Below are positions 32,941 through 39,771 of a DNA stretch of 39,771 nt, piece after piece; position 1 is the first letter of the stretch; every line of letters begins with the position of its first letter. The notes beneath the pieces are model-generated. The model saw nothing but the letters and a program-made list of their open reading frames with translations, was not told where the DNA came from and ran no database searches. The position numbers and the translations under genes are program-made. Source of the DNA: an uncultured Bacteroidota bacterium (GTDB lineage: Bacteria; Bacteroidota; Bacteroidia; Chitinophagales; Chitinophagaceae). The stretch is from the NCBI GenBank assembly GCA_903851465.1, contig CAINOI010000047.1, positions 1 through 39,771 of the forward strand. Direction: 5' to 3'.

Positions 32941-34596
32941 ATGTCTTTTAGAAACTACCAAGTTCCTTACCCTATTAATGAAAAGTATTCCAAGAAAGCA
33001 GCCTATTTCTCTATGGAATTTGCCATCCACCAGCCTTTGAAAATTTACAGTGGTGGATTGGGTTTTTTAGCCGGTTCTCATTTAAGAAGTGCATTTGAAT
33101 TAAATCAAAATATGATTGGTATTGGTATGCTATGGAAATATGGCTACTATGATCAAGCAAGAAATCAAGACCAAACTTTGCAAGTTACTTTTATGGAGAA
33201 AATGTATAGCTTCCTAGAAGATACTGGCATTAAATATCAAATTTTAATCCATGATCATCCAGTTTGGGTAAAAGCATATTATTTGGCACCCAATACTTTT
33301 TGTAGTGCCCCCTTATTTTTATTAAGTACGGATTTACCTGAGAACGATTATGTTTCTCAAACCATTACGCATAGATTATATGATGCGAACGTAGCAACAA
33401 AAGTGGCACAATTTATTTTGTTGGGTGTGGGTGGTGCAAAATTGATTGACGAATTAAACTTTAATCCAGAAGTCTACCACTTAAACGAAGCACATGGTTT
33501 CTCTGCTGCATTTTATTTATTGAATAAGTACAAATCATTGGATGAAGTTAAAAAGCGTCTAGTGTTTACAACCCATACTCCAGAGGAAGCAGGTAATGAA
33601 AAACACGATATTTACTTATGTCATAGTATGGGCTATTTCTGTGGATTAGGGTTAGACGAAGTAAGAAGATTGACAGGAATTCATGACGATCAATTTAACC
33701 ACTCTTTAGCTGCACTTAGGTTTGCGAGAAAGGCGAATGGGGTGTCAGAATTACATGGACATGTCAGTCGTGAAATGTGGGGAAAATATGAAGGTATTTG
33801 TCCAATTGACCATATTACCAATGCCCAAAACTGGCGTTACTGGGCAGACAAACAATTGTATAAATTTGCTGAAGCTGAAGATGATAAAGGTTTTGATGAC
33901 AGAAAATGGTATTTGAAAAAGCGCGCTTTTGAAATTGTTGCCGATCAAACTGGTAAAATATTTGATCCGAATGTGTTGACCATTGTATGGGCTAGAAGAT
34001 TCGCAGGTTATAAGCGTGCCGATTTCTTGTCATGGGATTTAGAAAGATTCGAAAAATTATTGTCTAACTTAAAATATCCTGTTCAAATTATATTTGCAGG
34101 AAAACCATACCCAGTAGACCATCCAGCTATTTCTCAATTCAACCACTTAGTGAATCTAAGTAAGAACTACAAAAATGTGGCAGTCATGGTTGGATATGAA
34201 TTGGCTTTAAGCAAGCGCATGAAACAAGCATCAGATGTATGGTTAAATAATCCAAGAGTGCCTAGAGAAGCGTCTGGCACAAGTGGAATGACAGCAGCGA
34301 TGAATGGATCAGTGAACTTCTCTACAGATGACGGATGGATACCAGAATTTGTAAACCATGGCAACAATGGTTTTGTAGTACCAAAAGCAGATTATGCCAA
34401 TATGAGTACCGAAGCACAAGATGAATATGATTTAAATGAAATGTATAAAATTTTAGAGCAACAAATTGTACCAATGTATTATGAGCAAAAAGATACTTGG
34501 AGACAAATTACTCAAAATGGCATGAAGGATGTTCGTTTCCAATTTGATAGCAATCGTATGGCAGACGAATACTACGAGAAAATGTACAAGATCTAA
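32941..34596 (+). CDS. Short alpha-glucan phosphorylase homologue lacking the PLP lysine
   Basis: A 551-residue member of the GT35 phosphorylase family, much shorter than the roughly 800-residue classical enzymes. Classical phosphorylases release glucose 1-phosphate from glycogen or maltodextrin. Recognisable segments are YSGGLGFLAGSH near the N-terminus, HLNEAHGFSAAF, FTTHTPEEAGNEKHD, RRFAGYKRADFL (about 350-361), FAGKPYPVD and EASGTSGMTAAMNGS. In the last, Thr451 takes the place of the lysine that binds PLP in rabbit phosphorylase (GTGNMK, Lys680). Whether it phosphorolyses glucan is therefore doubtful; it could be a PLP-independent variant or a regulator. It stands alone before a terminator, with no other glycogen gene nearby. 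Confidence 0.85.
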   Translation: MSFRNYQVPYPINEKYSKKAAYFSMEFAIHQPLKIYSGGLGFLAGSHLRSAFELNQNMIGIGMLWKYGYYDQARNQDQTLQVTFMEKMYSFLEDTGIKYQILIHDHPVWVKAYYLAPNTFCSAPLFLLSTDLPENDYVSQTITHRLYDANVATKVAQFILLGVGGAKLIDELNFNPEVYHLNEAHGFSAAFYLLNKYKSLDEVKKRLVFTTHTPEEAGNEKHDIYLCHSMGYFCGLGLDEVRRLTGIHDDQFNHSLAALRFARKANGVSELHGHVSREMWGKYEGICPIDHITNAQNWRYWADKQLYKFAEAEDDKGFDDRKWYLKKRAFEIVADQTGKIFDPNVLTIVWARRFAGYKRADFLSWDLERFEKLLSNLKYPVQIIFAGKPYPVDHPAISQFNHLVNLSKNYKNVAVMVGYELALSKRMKQASDVWLNNPRVPREASGTSGMTAAMNGSVNFSTDDGWIPEFVNHGNNGFVVPKADYANMSTEAQDEYDLNEMYKILEQQIVPMYYEQKDTWRQITQNGMKDVRFQFDSNRMADEYYEKMYKI

Positions 34597-34615
34597 TTGG
34601 CAGATAGCCGAATAC

Positions 34616-34653
34616 AAAATCCCCTCCAATGTGCTATTAGAGGGGATTTTTTT
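34616..34653. terminator. Terminator between phosphorylase homologue and mannonate dehydratase gene
   Basis: An 11-bp stem, AAAATCCCCTC with GAGGGGATTTT (34616-34626 and 34640-34650), then more Ts on the plus strand. It also has a partial T-run on the minus strand, so it may serve both convergent genes. Confidence 0.9.
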
Positions 34654-34672
34654 ATAAGTCAACTTTTAAAAT

Positions 34673-35839
34673 CTATTTGGAATTCATACTTCTTAAGATA
34701 CCTAATTCAACTCCCCTAATTTCTGCCAAGCCTCTAAGACGTCCAATGGCCGAGTAACCAGGATTTGTTTTCTTTTTTAAATCATCCAACATCTGATGTC
34801 CATGATCTGGCCTAACAGGAATACAACATTTTCTTTGATGCATTGCTTTTACCAATTCTTTTATTACAGCATACATATCTACATCACCTTCTAAATGATT
34901 GTCTTCGAAGAAGTCACCGTATTCATTTCGACGCGTACTTCTTAAATGAATAAAGTGTATACGATCAGCAAATTGTTGCACCATTTCTGGTAAATTATTA
35001 GATGGTATGACGCCAAAGGATCCTGTACAAAAACATAAACCATTAGAAATAGAAGGCACCGATTGAATTAAAAATTCAATATCTTTTACATTTGAAACAA
35101 CCCTTGGTAATCCTAAAATAGAAAAAGGTGGATCGTCAGGATGAATTGACATGACTACACCTACACTTTCAGCAACTGGAATTATTTGTTGTAGAAAATG
35201 GATTAAATGCGCTTGTAATTTTTCGTGGTCAATATGTTCATAGGCATTCAATGCCATTTGAAATTGTTCAATAGTAAAACTTTCTTCACTTCCTGGCAGA
35301 CCTGCAATGATATTTTTTTGCAATAATATTTTCTCTTCTTCATGCATTGCATCAAACCTTTGTTGAGCCCTTTGAATGGTTACTTCATCATAATCTAGTT
35401 TGGCATCTTTCCGTTTTAAAATGAATAAATCAAAGGCCACGAAAGCAGCCATTTCAAAACGCAATGCTTTAGATCCATCTGCAACTTCATAACTTAGATC
35501 AGTTCTGGTCCAGTCAAGAACAGGCATAAAATTATATGTAATATTTTTGACACCACAGGTTGCTAAATTTAGAATGCTTTGTTTATAATTTTCGATATAG
35601 ACTTCAAACCCATTGGCTTGCGTTTTTATAGCTTCATGGACAGGGACACTTTCAACTACAGACCAAACCAATCCAGCAGCTTCTATAATAGCTATTCTCT
35701 TATTAATTTCATCAATCGTCCAAATTGCTCCGTTCGGAATATGGTGCAAAGCTGTCACTATTCCTGTACACCCAGCTTGTTTAATATCAGATAACGAAAC
35801 TGGGTCATTAGGCCCATACCATCGCATAGTTTGTTCCAT
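34673..35839 (-). CDS. uxuA: Mannonate dehydratase
   Basis: A TIM-barrel enzyme that removes water from D-mannonate to give 2-keto-3-deoxygluconate in glucuronate breakdown. The N-terminus [19 protein letters not shown] and [16 protein letters not shown] match E. coli UxuA closely. [17 protein letters not shown] and [13 protein letters not shown] are further family motifs with likely metal and substrate ligands. From the ATG at 35839 it has 388 residues; an in-frame ATG at 35884 would add 15 residues with no family counterpart and cannot be ruled out. No uxuB, uxaC or kdgK is nearby, so it stands apart from a glucuronate operon. Confidence 0.94.
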   Translation of the reverse strand: MEQTMRWYGPNDPVSLSDIKQAGCTGIVTALHHIPNGAIWTIDEINKRIAIIEAAGLVWSVVESVPVHEAIKTQANGFEVYIENYKQSILNLATCGVKNITYNFMPVLDWTRTDLSYEVADGSKALRFEMAAFVAFDLFILKRKDAKLDYDEVTIQRAQQRFDAMHEEEKILLQKNIIAGLPGSEESFTIEQFQMALNAYEHIDHEKLQAHLIHFLQQIIPVAESVGVVMSIHPDDPPFSILGLPRVVSNVKDIEFLIQSVPSISNGLCFCTGSFGVIPSNNLPEMVQQFADRIHFIHLRSTRRNEYGDFFEDNHLEGDVDMYAVIKELVKAMHQRKCCIPVRPDHGHQMLDDLKKKTNPGYSAIGRLRGLAEIRGVELGILRSMNSK

Positions 35840-36025
35840 TCTATATGTTATATTCCCATATGAAGGGTAATAAGCATTATCCATAAGTGGTGTTATTTGA
35901 ATTTAGACTTTCGATTAGCTGTTAGAATCATCACAATTTAGTAAAATAATAATCAACCCTAGGTGCTCAGACAAAATAGTCACAAAAAGGAAATGATGCA
36001 TGAAAATTATTCAACCTTTAGGCCC

Positions 36026-36033
36026 TAAATTTG
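36026..36033 (+). promoter_or_regulatory. Putative -7 element for ubiX
   Basis: TAAATTTG is a perfect TAnnTTTG 10 bp before the ATG at 36044. I see no TTG at the right distance upstream. Confidence 0.35.
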
Positions 36034-36043
36034 TTATACTAAT

Positions 36044-36610
36044 ATGTCAAACAAAATTGTCGTTGCCATTACAGGCGCAAGTGGTGCACTTTATGCAAAA
36101 GCATTGCTAGATAGCTTAAAGCAAATCCCTGCTCAATACGAAGCGGTTGGTATCATTATGAGTGATAATGCAAAGATCGTTTGGGAGACCGAATTGGGCA
36201 ATCAGGATTATCTAAATTATCCTTTTGACTTTTACCATAAAATGGACTTTAATGCCCCTTTTGCTTCAGGTTCAGCACAATATAATATTATGTTTGTTGT
36301 GCCTTGTAGTATGGGTACTTTAGGCAGGATTGCTGCCGGGATTAGTGACGATTTAACCACGAGAGCCGCAGATGTGATTTTAAAAGAACGCAGAAAATTA
36401 ATTCTTGTTGCAAGAGAAACACCCTATAATTTAATTCATATTCGCAATATGGAAACAGTGACGCTCGCTGGAGGCATCATCTGTCCAGCAACACCAAGCT
36501 TCTACAGTGTACCAAAAACTTTAGAGGAAGTGGCCATGACAGTAGTTGCAAGAATGATGGACCTTGCTGGGCTTGATATCAAAACATATCGTTGGAGTAC
36601 GGCATCCTAA
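36044..36610 (+). CDS. ubiX: UbiX-family flavin prenyltransferase
   Basis: A 188-residue flavoprotein that attaches a dimethylallyl group to FMN to make the prenylated cofactor used by UbiD-type decarboxylases. Motifs seen are AITGASGALYAKALLDSL (FMN phosphate loop) near the N-terminus, VPCSMGTLGRIAAGISDDL, and KLILVARETPYNLIHIRNM, which carries the conserved active-site Arg and Glu. Length is typical. No ubiD lies in the window. In a menaquinone-using bacterium the partner could act in menaquinone synthesis or in aromatic acid metabolism; that is inference. Confidence 0.95.
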   Translation: MSNKIVVAITGASGALYAKALLDSLKQIPAQYEAVGIIMSDNAKIVWETELGNQDYLNYPFDFYHKMDFNAPFASGSAQYNIMFVVPCSMGTLGRIAAGISDDLTTRAADVILKERRKLILVARETPYNLIHIRNMETVTLAGGIICPATPSFYSVPKTLEEVAMTVVARMMDLAGLDIKTYRWSTAS

Positions 36611-36685
36611 ATACTTTTTATTCAATCAGAGAATAGATTTAGATTGATAGATTTAATTAAAAAATAAGCATAAATAATAAGCCTA

Positions 36686-36719
36686 AAAAAGCCCCGAATT
36701 TTTCAACTCGGGGCTTTTT
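36686..36719. terminator. Bidirectional terminator between ubiX and clpC
   Basis: A 12-bp stem, AAAAAGCCCCGA with TCGGGGCTTTTT (36686-36697 and 36708-36719), loop of 10. The T-runs on both strands fit termination of both convergent genes. The rest of the 122-bp gap is AT-rich with no gene. Confidence 0.93.
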
Positions 36720-36732
36720 ATTATAACTAGCA

Positions 36733-39309
36733 TTAATCTTGTTTAGGTTCCTTAGGTACTTTAGGTGCCTTTTCTTTTTCCTTTTTTTGTAAAGTAAAGG
36801 TCAACAATGATTTTTCCTTGTCCAAATCCCCAATTAATGTATCGCCCTCTTTCACTGAGTGATTTAAAATCTCCTCGGCCAATGGATCTTCGATATATTT
36901 TTGAATGGCTCTATGTAAAGGTCTCGCACCAAACTGAACATCATATCCTTTATCCGCTATAAACTCTTTTGCAGCATCCGTTAACACTAAGTTTAATCCT
37001 AGGTTCACTAAGCGAGCAAGTACATGCTTCATAATGATATCAATGATCAAATAAATGTTATCCTTGGTCAATGAATTGAACACTACCACATCATCAATTC
37101 TATTTAAGAACTCTGGAGAGAAAGTTCGTTTTAATGCTTTTTCAATCACAGATCTGTTGTTCTCGTCCGTTTGTTCCATTCTTGTTGCAGTTGCAAAACC
37201 TACGCCATCACCAAATTCTTTCAATTGACGTGCGCCAATATTAGAAGTCATGATAATTAAAGTATTCTTGAAATCAACTTTACGGCCTAAACCATCAGTT
37301 AAAATACCATCATCTAATACTTGTAATAAAATATTATAAATATCTGGATGTGCTTTTTCAATTTCATCCAATAAGATCACACAGTATGGCTTACGACGTA
37401 CTTTTTCTGTCAACTGTCCACCCTCTTCATAACCCACATAACCTGGAGGGGCACCAATTAAACGAGAGACTGCAAATTTTTCCATGTACTCACTCATGTC
37501 TATGCGAATCAAAGATTCTTCTGAGTCAAACATGTTTCTTGCTAAAGCACGCGCTAATTCAGTTTTACCAACGCCTGTTGGACCTAAGAAAATAAATGTG
37601 CCAATTGGTTTTTTAGGATCTTTTAACCCAACTCTATTTCTTTGAATCGCTTTTACTACTTTTCCAATTGCATCTTCTTGACCAATTACTTGACCACGCA
37701 TGTCTTCGGCCATCTTGCGTAATTTAGTCGTTTCCGCTTCTACCATGCGCTTCACAGGAATGCCAGTCATCATACTAATGACTTCAGCAATATGCTCTTC
37801 ATTGATTGGGAATCTTTTATTCTTGCTGTCTTCTTCCCAATTCAATTTTGCTTTATCTAAGGCTTCCCCTAATTTCTTCTCCGTATCTCTTAAGCTTGCC
37901 GCTTCTTCGAAACGTTGACTTTTCACGACTCTATTCTTCTCGTTCTTTACTTCTTCGATTTTCTTTTCTAAATCTACAATATCTTCTGGTACAGAAATAT
38001 TTTTCAAATGCACTCTTGCACCCACTTCATCCAATACGTCAATCGCCTTGTCTGGAAGTAAACGATCTGTCATATAACGATCACTCAATTTTACACAAGC
38101 CTCTATTGCTTCTTGATCATAGATCACACTATGATAGTCTTCGTATTTAGATTTGATATTGTTCAAAATAGTAATTGTATCTGCCACACTAGGTGGTTCG
38201 ATAATCACTTTTTGGAAACGACGATCCAATGCACCATCTTTTTCGATATGCATTCTATACTCGTCTAATGTAGAAGCACCAATACATTGCAATTCACCTC
38301 TAGCCAAAGCTGGCTTAAAGATATTAGAAGCATCTAATGAACCGCTTGCACCACCAGCACCAACAATCGTATGAATTTCGTCAATGAATAAAATCACATC
38401 TCTGTTTTTCTCCAATTCGTTCATGATCGCTTTCATACGCTCTTCAAATTGGCCACGATATTTAGTACCAGCCACTAAAGCAGCTAAATCTAAAGAGATT
38501 ACTCTTTTATCAAATAAAACACGACTTACTTTTCGTTGTACAATTCTTAATGCAAGCCCTTCTACGATTGCCGTCTTACCCACCCCTGGCTCGCCAATTA
38601 AAATGGGGTTGTTCTTTTTCCGACGACTTAAAATTTGACTGACTCTTTCAATCTCGGCATCCCTTCCAACAATTGGATCTAAGCCATCTTGCTCAGCTAA
38701 CTTTGTAATGTCTCTACCAAAATTATCTAACACTGGGGTTTTAGATTTACTTGTTGAGGTAGGCTTAGATTTTGTACCTCCTCCAAAACCTCCTCTGCCT
38801 TTTTCATCTTCAAAATCATCATCCCCTTCTTCTTGGTATTCGGAACTTGGATTTGAAGGCGCAGATGGTGAAGAACCTACCATGCCTAATTCATTGCGGA
38901 ATAAATCATAATCTACATCAAATTGATTTAAAATTTGGGTAGCAATATTCTCCTTGTTCTTTAAAATACTTAATAATAAATGCTCTGTTTCAACCATTGG
39001 GCTTTTCAAAGCTTTGGCTTCTAAAACAGTCACGCGGATGACTTTTTCTGCTTGCTTTGTCAAAGGAAGACTGTTGATATTGGCAATATTCTTGCCTGAC
39101 TTATCCTTAACGGCAAGTTCAATCTCTTTTCTTAATTCTCCCAAATTGACATTCAATTGTCTTAAGACTTTGATGGCCGTATTTTCTTGATCACGAATCA
39201 AACCTAACATAAGGTGTTCCGCGCCAATAAAATCATTGCCTAATCTTAATGCCTCTTCTCTGCTATAAGAGATGATTTCCTTAACTTGTGTTGAAAAATT
39301 GTTATCCAT
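36733..39309 (-). CDS. clpC: ATP-dependent Clp protease ATP-binding subunit ClpC
   Basis: An 858-residue Hsp100 unfoldase that feeds proteins to the ClpP protease. Domains in order: two Clp N repeats (about 1-145), an acidic and Gly/Ser-rich linker (about 146-195), AAA-1 with Walker A GEPGVGKT (239-246) and Walker [11 protein letters not shown], a middle domain with a UVR-type coiled coil (about 420-455, [13 protein letters not shown]), and AAA-2 with Walker A GPTGVGKT (576-583). The UVR segment marks ClpC rather than ClpA or ClpB. A Lys/Glu/Pro-rich tail ends the protein. No CIRCE or other heat-shock operator was seen in the 58-bp region shared with the divergent STAS gene. Confidence 0.97.
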   Translation of the reverse strand: MDNNFSTQVKEIISYSREEALRLGNDFIGAEHLMLGLIRDQENTAIKVLRQLNVNLGELRKEIELAVKDKSGKNIANINSLPLTKQAEKVIRVTVLEAKALKSPMVETEHLLLSILKNKENIATQILNQFDVDYDLFRNELGMVGSSPSAPSNPSSEYQEEGDDDFEDEKGRGGFGGGTKSKPTSTSKSKTPVLDNFGRDITKLAEQDGLDPIVGRDAEIERVSQILSRRKKNNPILIGEPGVGKTAIVEGLALRIVQRKVSRVLFDKRVISLDLAALVAGTKYRGQFEERMKAIMNELEKNRDVILFIDEIHTIVGAGGASGSLDASNIFKPALARGELQCIGASTLDEYRMHIEKDGALDRRFQKVIIEPPSVADTITILNNIKSKYEDYHSVIYDQEAIEACVKLSDRYMTDRLLPDKAIDVLDEVGARVHLKNISVPEDIVDLEKKIEEVKNEKNRVVKSQRFEEAASLRDTEKKLGEALDKAKLNWEEDSKNKRFPINEEHIAEVISMMTGIPVKRMVEAETTKLRKMAEDMRGQVIGQEDAIGKVVKAIQRNRVGLKDPKKPIGTFIFLGPTGVGKTELARALARNMFDSEESLIRIDMSEYMEKFAVSRLIGAPPGYVGYEEGGQLTEKVRRKPYCVILLDEIEKAHPDIYNILLQVLDDGILTDGLGRKVDFKNTLIIMTSNIGARQLKEFGDGVGFATATRMEQTDENNRSVIEKALKRTFSPEFLNRIDDVVVFNSLTKDNIYLIIDIIMKHVLARLVNLGLNLVLTDAAKEFIADKGYDVQFGARPLHRAIQKYIEDPLAEEILNHSVKEGDTLIGDLDKEKSLLTFTLQKKEKEKAPKVPKEPKQD

Positions 39310-39367
39310 ATAATTTATTCGAGCTGTTATTAGATAAACGAATAATTTTACCCTAAAGTATGTGATT

Positions 39368-39766
39368 ATGCACTATAAAATTGATACAAAAGAGAAATTC
39401 ACCGTTTTAAGCCTGCTCGACCCTAGTCTTAGTTCAAATCTCGTGCCAGAATTGAATGATTTGATCAAAAATTTAGGCTTAACGAGCCCTAAAAACTTGG
39501 TTTTGAACCTAAGCGCTGTAAAAGACTGGGATTTAAGCATTATGGAACTTTTGGCCCAACACCAAGAAGTGTTTTATGACAATAATACCAGTTTTGTACT
39601 ATGTTGCTTGTCAGATGACTTACAAAACGGCCTAGATTTGACTGAATTTGGCGAAGTGATGAACTTAACGCCTACCGAAACAGAAGCCTGGGATATCGTT
39701 CAAATGGAAGAAATTGAACGAGAATTACTTGATAGTGACGATATGGAGTTTTCTACCCAAGAATAG
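39368..39766 (+). CDS. STAS-domain-like protein (possible anti-anti-sigma factor)
   Basis: A 132-residue acidic protein with the strand-helix pattern of a STAS domain: EKFTVLSLLDPSLSS, then KNLVLNLSAVKDWDLSIMELL, then SFVLCCLSDDLQNGLDL. Ser/Asp in WDLSIMELL occupies the place of the phosphorylatable serine of SpoIIAA-type regulators, though the usual S-S-G-L is not conserved. An acidic tail (about 115-132) follows. The ATG at 39368 is preferred to a GTG two codons earlier. It is divergent from clpC, and the window ends a few bases after its stop. The fold call is moderate and the function unproven. Confidence 0.75.
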   Translation: MHYKIDTKEKFTVLSLLDPSLSSNLVPELNDLIKNLGLTSPKNLVLNLSAVKDWDLSIMELLAQHQEVFYDNNTSFVLCCLSDDLQNGLDLTEFGEVMNLTPTETEAWDIVQMEEIERELLDSDDMEFSTQE

Positions 39767-39771
39767 TATAA

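Noticed and set aside
37350-39190. Several plus-strand ORFs opposite clpC
   Set aside because: All are shadows of the highly conserved clpC reading frame and none has a domain.
39310-39367. CIRCE or CtsR-type heat-shock operator before clpC
   Set aside because: No inverted repeat of the CIRCE form or CtsR heptad repeat was found in the 58-bp intergenic region.

Overview
The window looks like chromosomal DNA from a member of the Bacteroidota, most likely the Chitinophagaceae. This is inferred from AT-rich coding sequence, A-rich leaders with no clear Shine-Dalgarno sequence, several promoters of the Bacteroidota form TTG-N(about 19-22)-TAnnTTTG, and family content typical of the phylum: DUF4294 and DUF3078 proteins, a PafA-type phosphatase, a GlnRS/TilS cluster, the order miaB / sigma-54 activator / lptE / TPR / secG, and a TonB-like gene before folC. 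No sequence search was possible, so the family level is a judgement. There are 34 protein genes, nearly all intact. I see no tRNA, rRNA, CRISPR array, prophage or transposase.

Layout. 1-230: end of a 49-bp tandem repeat array, then a VCBS/FG-GAP lipoprotein gene (minus) with a decayed repeat copy on its far side. 1799-2901: rlmH and a rhomboid protease (plus). 2879-9506: a minus-strand run ccmE, ccmF, DUF4294 gene, glnS, tilS. 9571-15245: a tight plus-strand run of membrane PH-like protein, radical SAM protein, EamA transporter, TSUP transporter, TonB-like protein and folC. 15251-16550: DinB/YfiT protein and an ABC ATPase (minus), divergent from purK. 17756-18748: DUF3078 protein (minus). 18930-23183: miaB, receiver-less sigma-54 activator, lptE, TPR-like protein and secG (plus), closed by a strong terminator. 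23265-25258: mltG and a YihY/BrkB membrane protein. 25328-26584: alpha-oxoamine synthase (minus). 26675-28570: PafA-like phosphatase and a tiny exported Cys/His-rich protein (plus). 28647-31807: Nramp-UspA fusion and isocitrate dehydrogenase (minus). 31884-34596: lipoprotein and a short alpha-glucan phosphorylase homologue (plus). 34673-35839: mannonate dehydratase (minus). 36044-36610: ubiX-type flavin prenyltransferase. 36733-39309: clpC (minus). 39368-39766: STAS-like protein.

Much of this is housekeeping: tRNA and rRNA modification (rlmH, tilS, miaB), tRNA charging (glnS), cytochrome c maturation (ccmE, ccmF), envelope biogenesis (lptE, secG, mltG), folate and purine synthesis (folC, purK), TCA cycle (icd) and proteolysis (clpC). 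I do not see a clearly new defence or biosynthetic system. The points most worth a second look are a phosphorylase homologue with Thr in place of the PLP-binding Lys, the 49-bp repeat with a relic across the lipoprotein gene, the small Cys/His-rich exported protein behind a metallophosphatase, the radical SAM protein with extra cysteines, the CxxxY-type CcmE, and the Nramp-UspA fusion.

Start codons were reassigned by hand where an upstream TTG or GTG start looked less likely than an internal ATG (glnS, DUF4294 gene, ABC ATPase, DUF3078 gene, miaB, phosphatase, STAS gene). TTG looks like the real start of the EamA, YihY and lptE genes.
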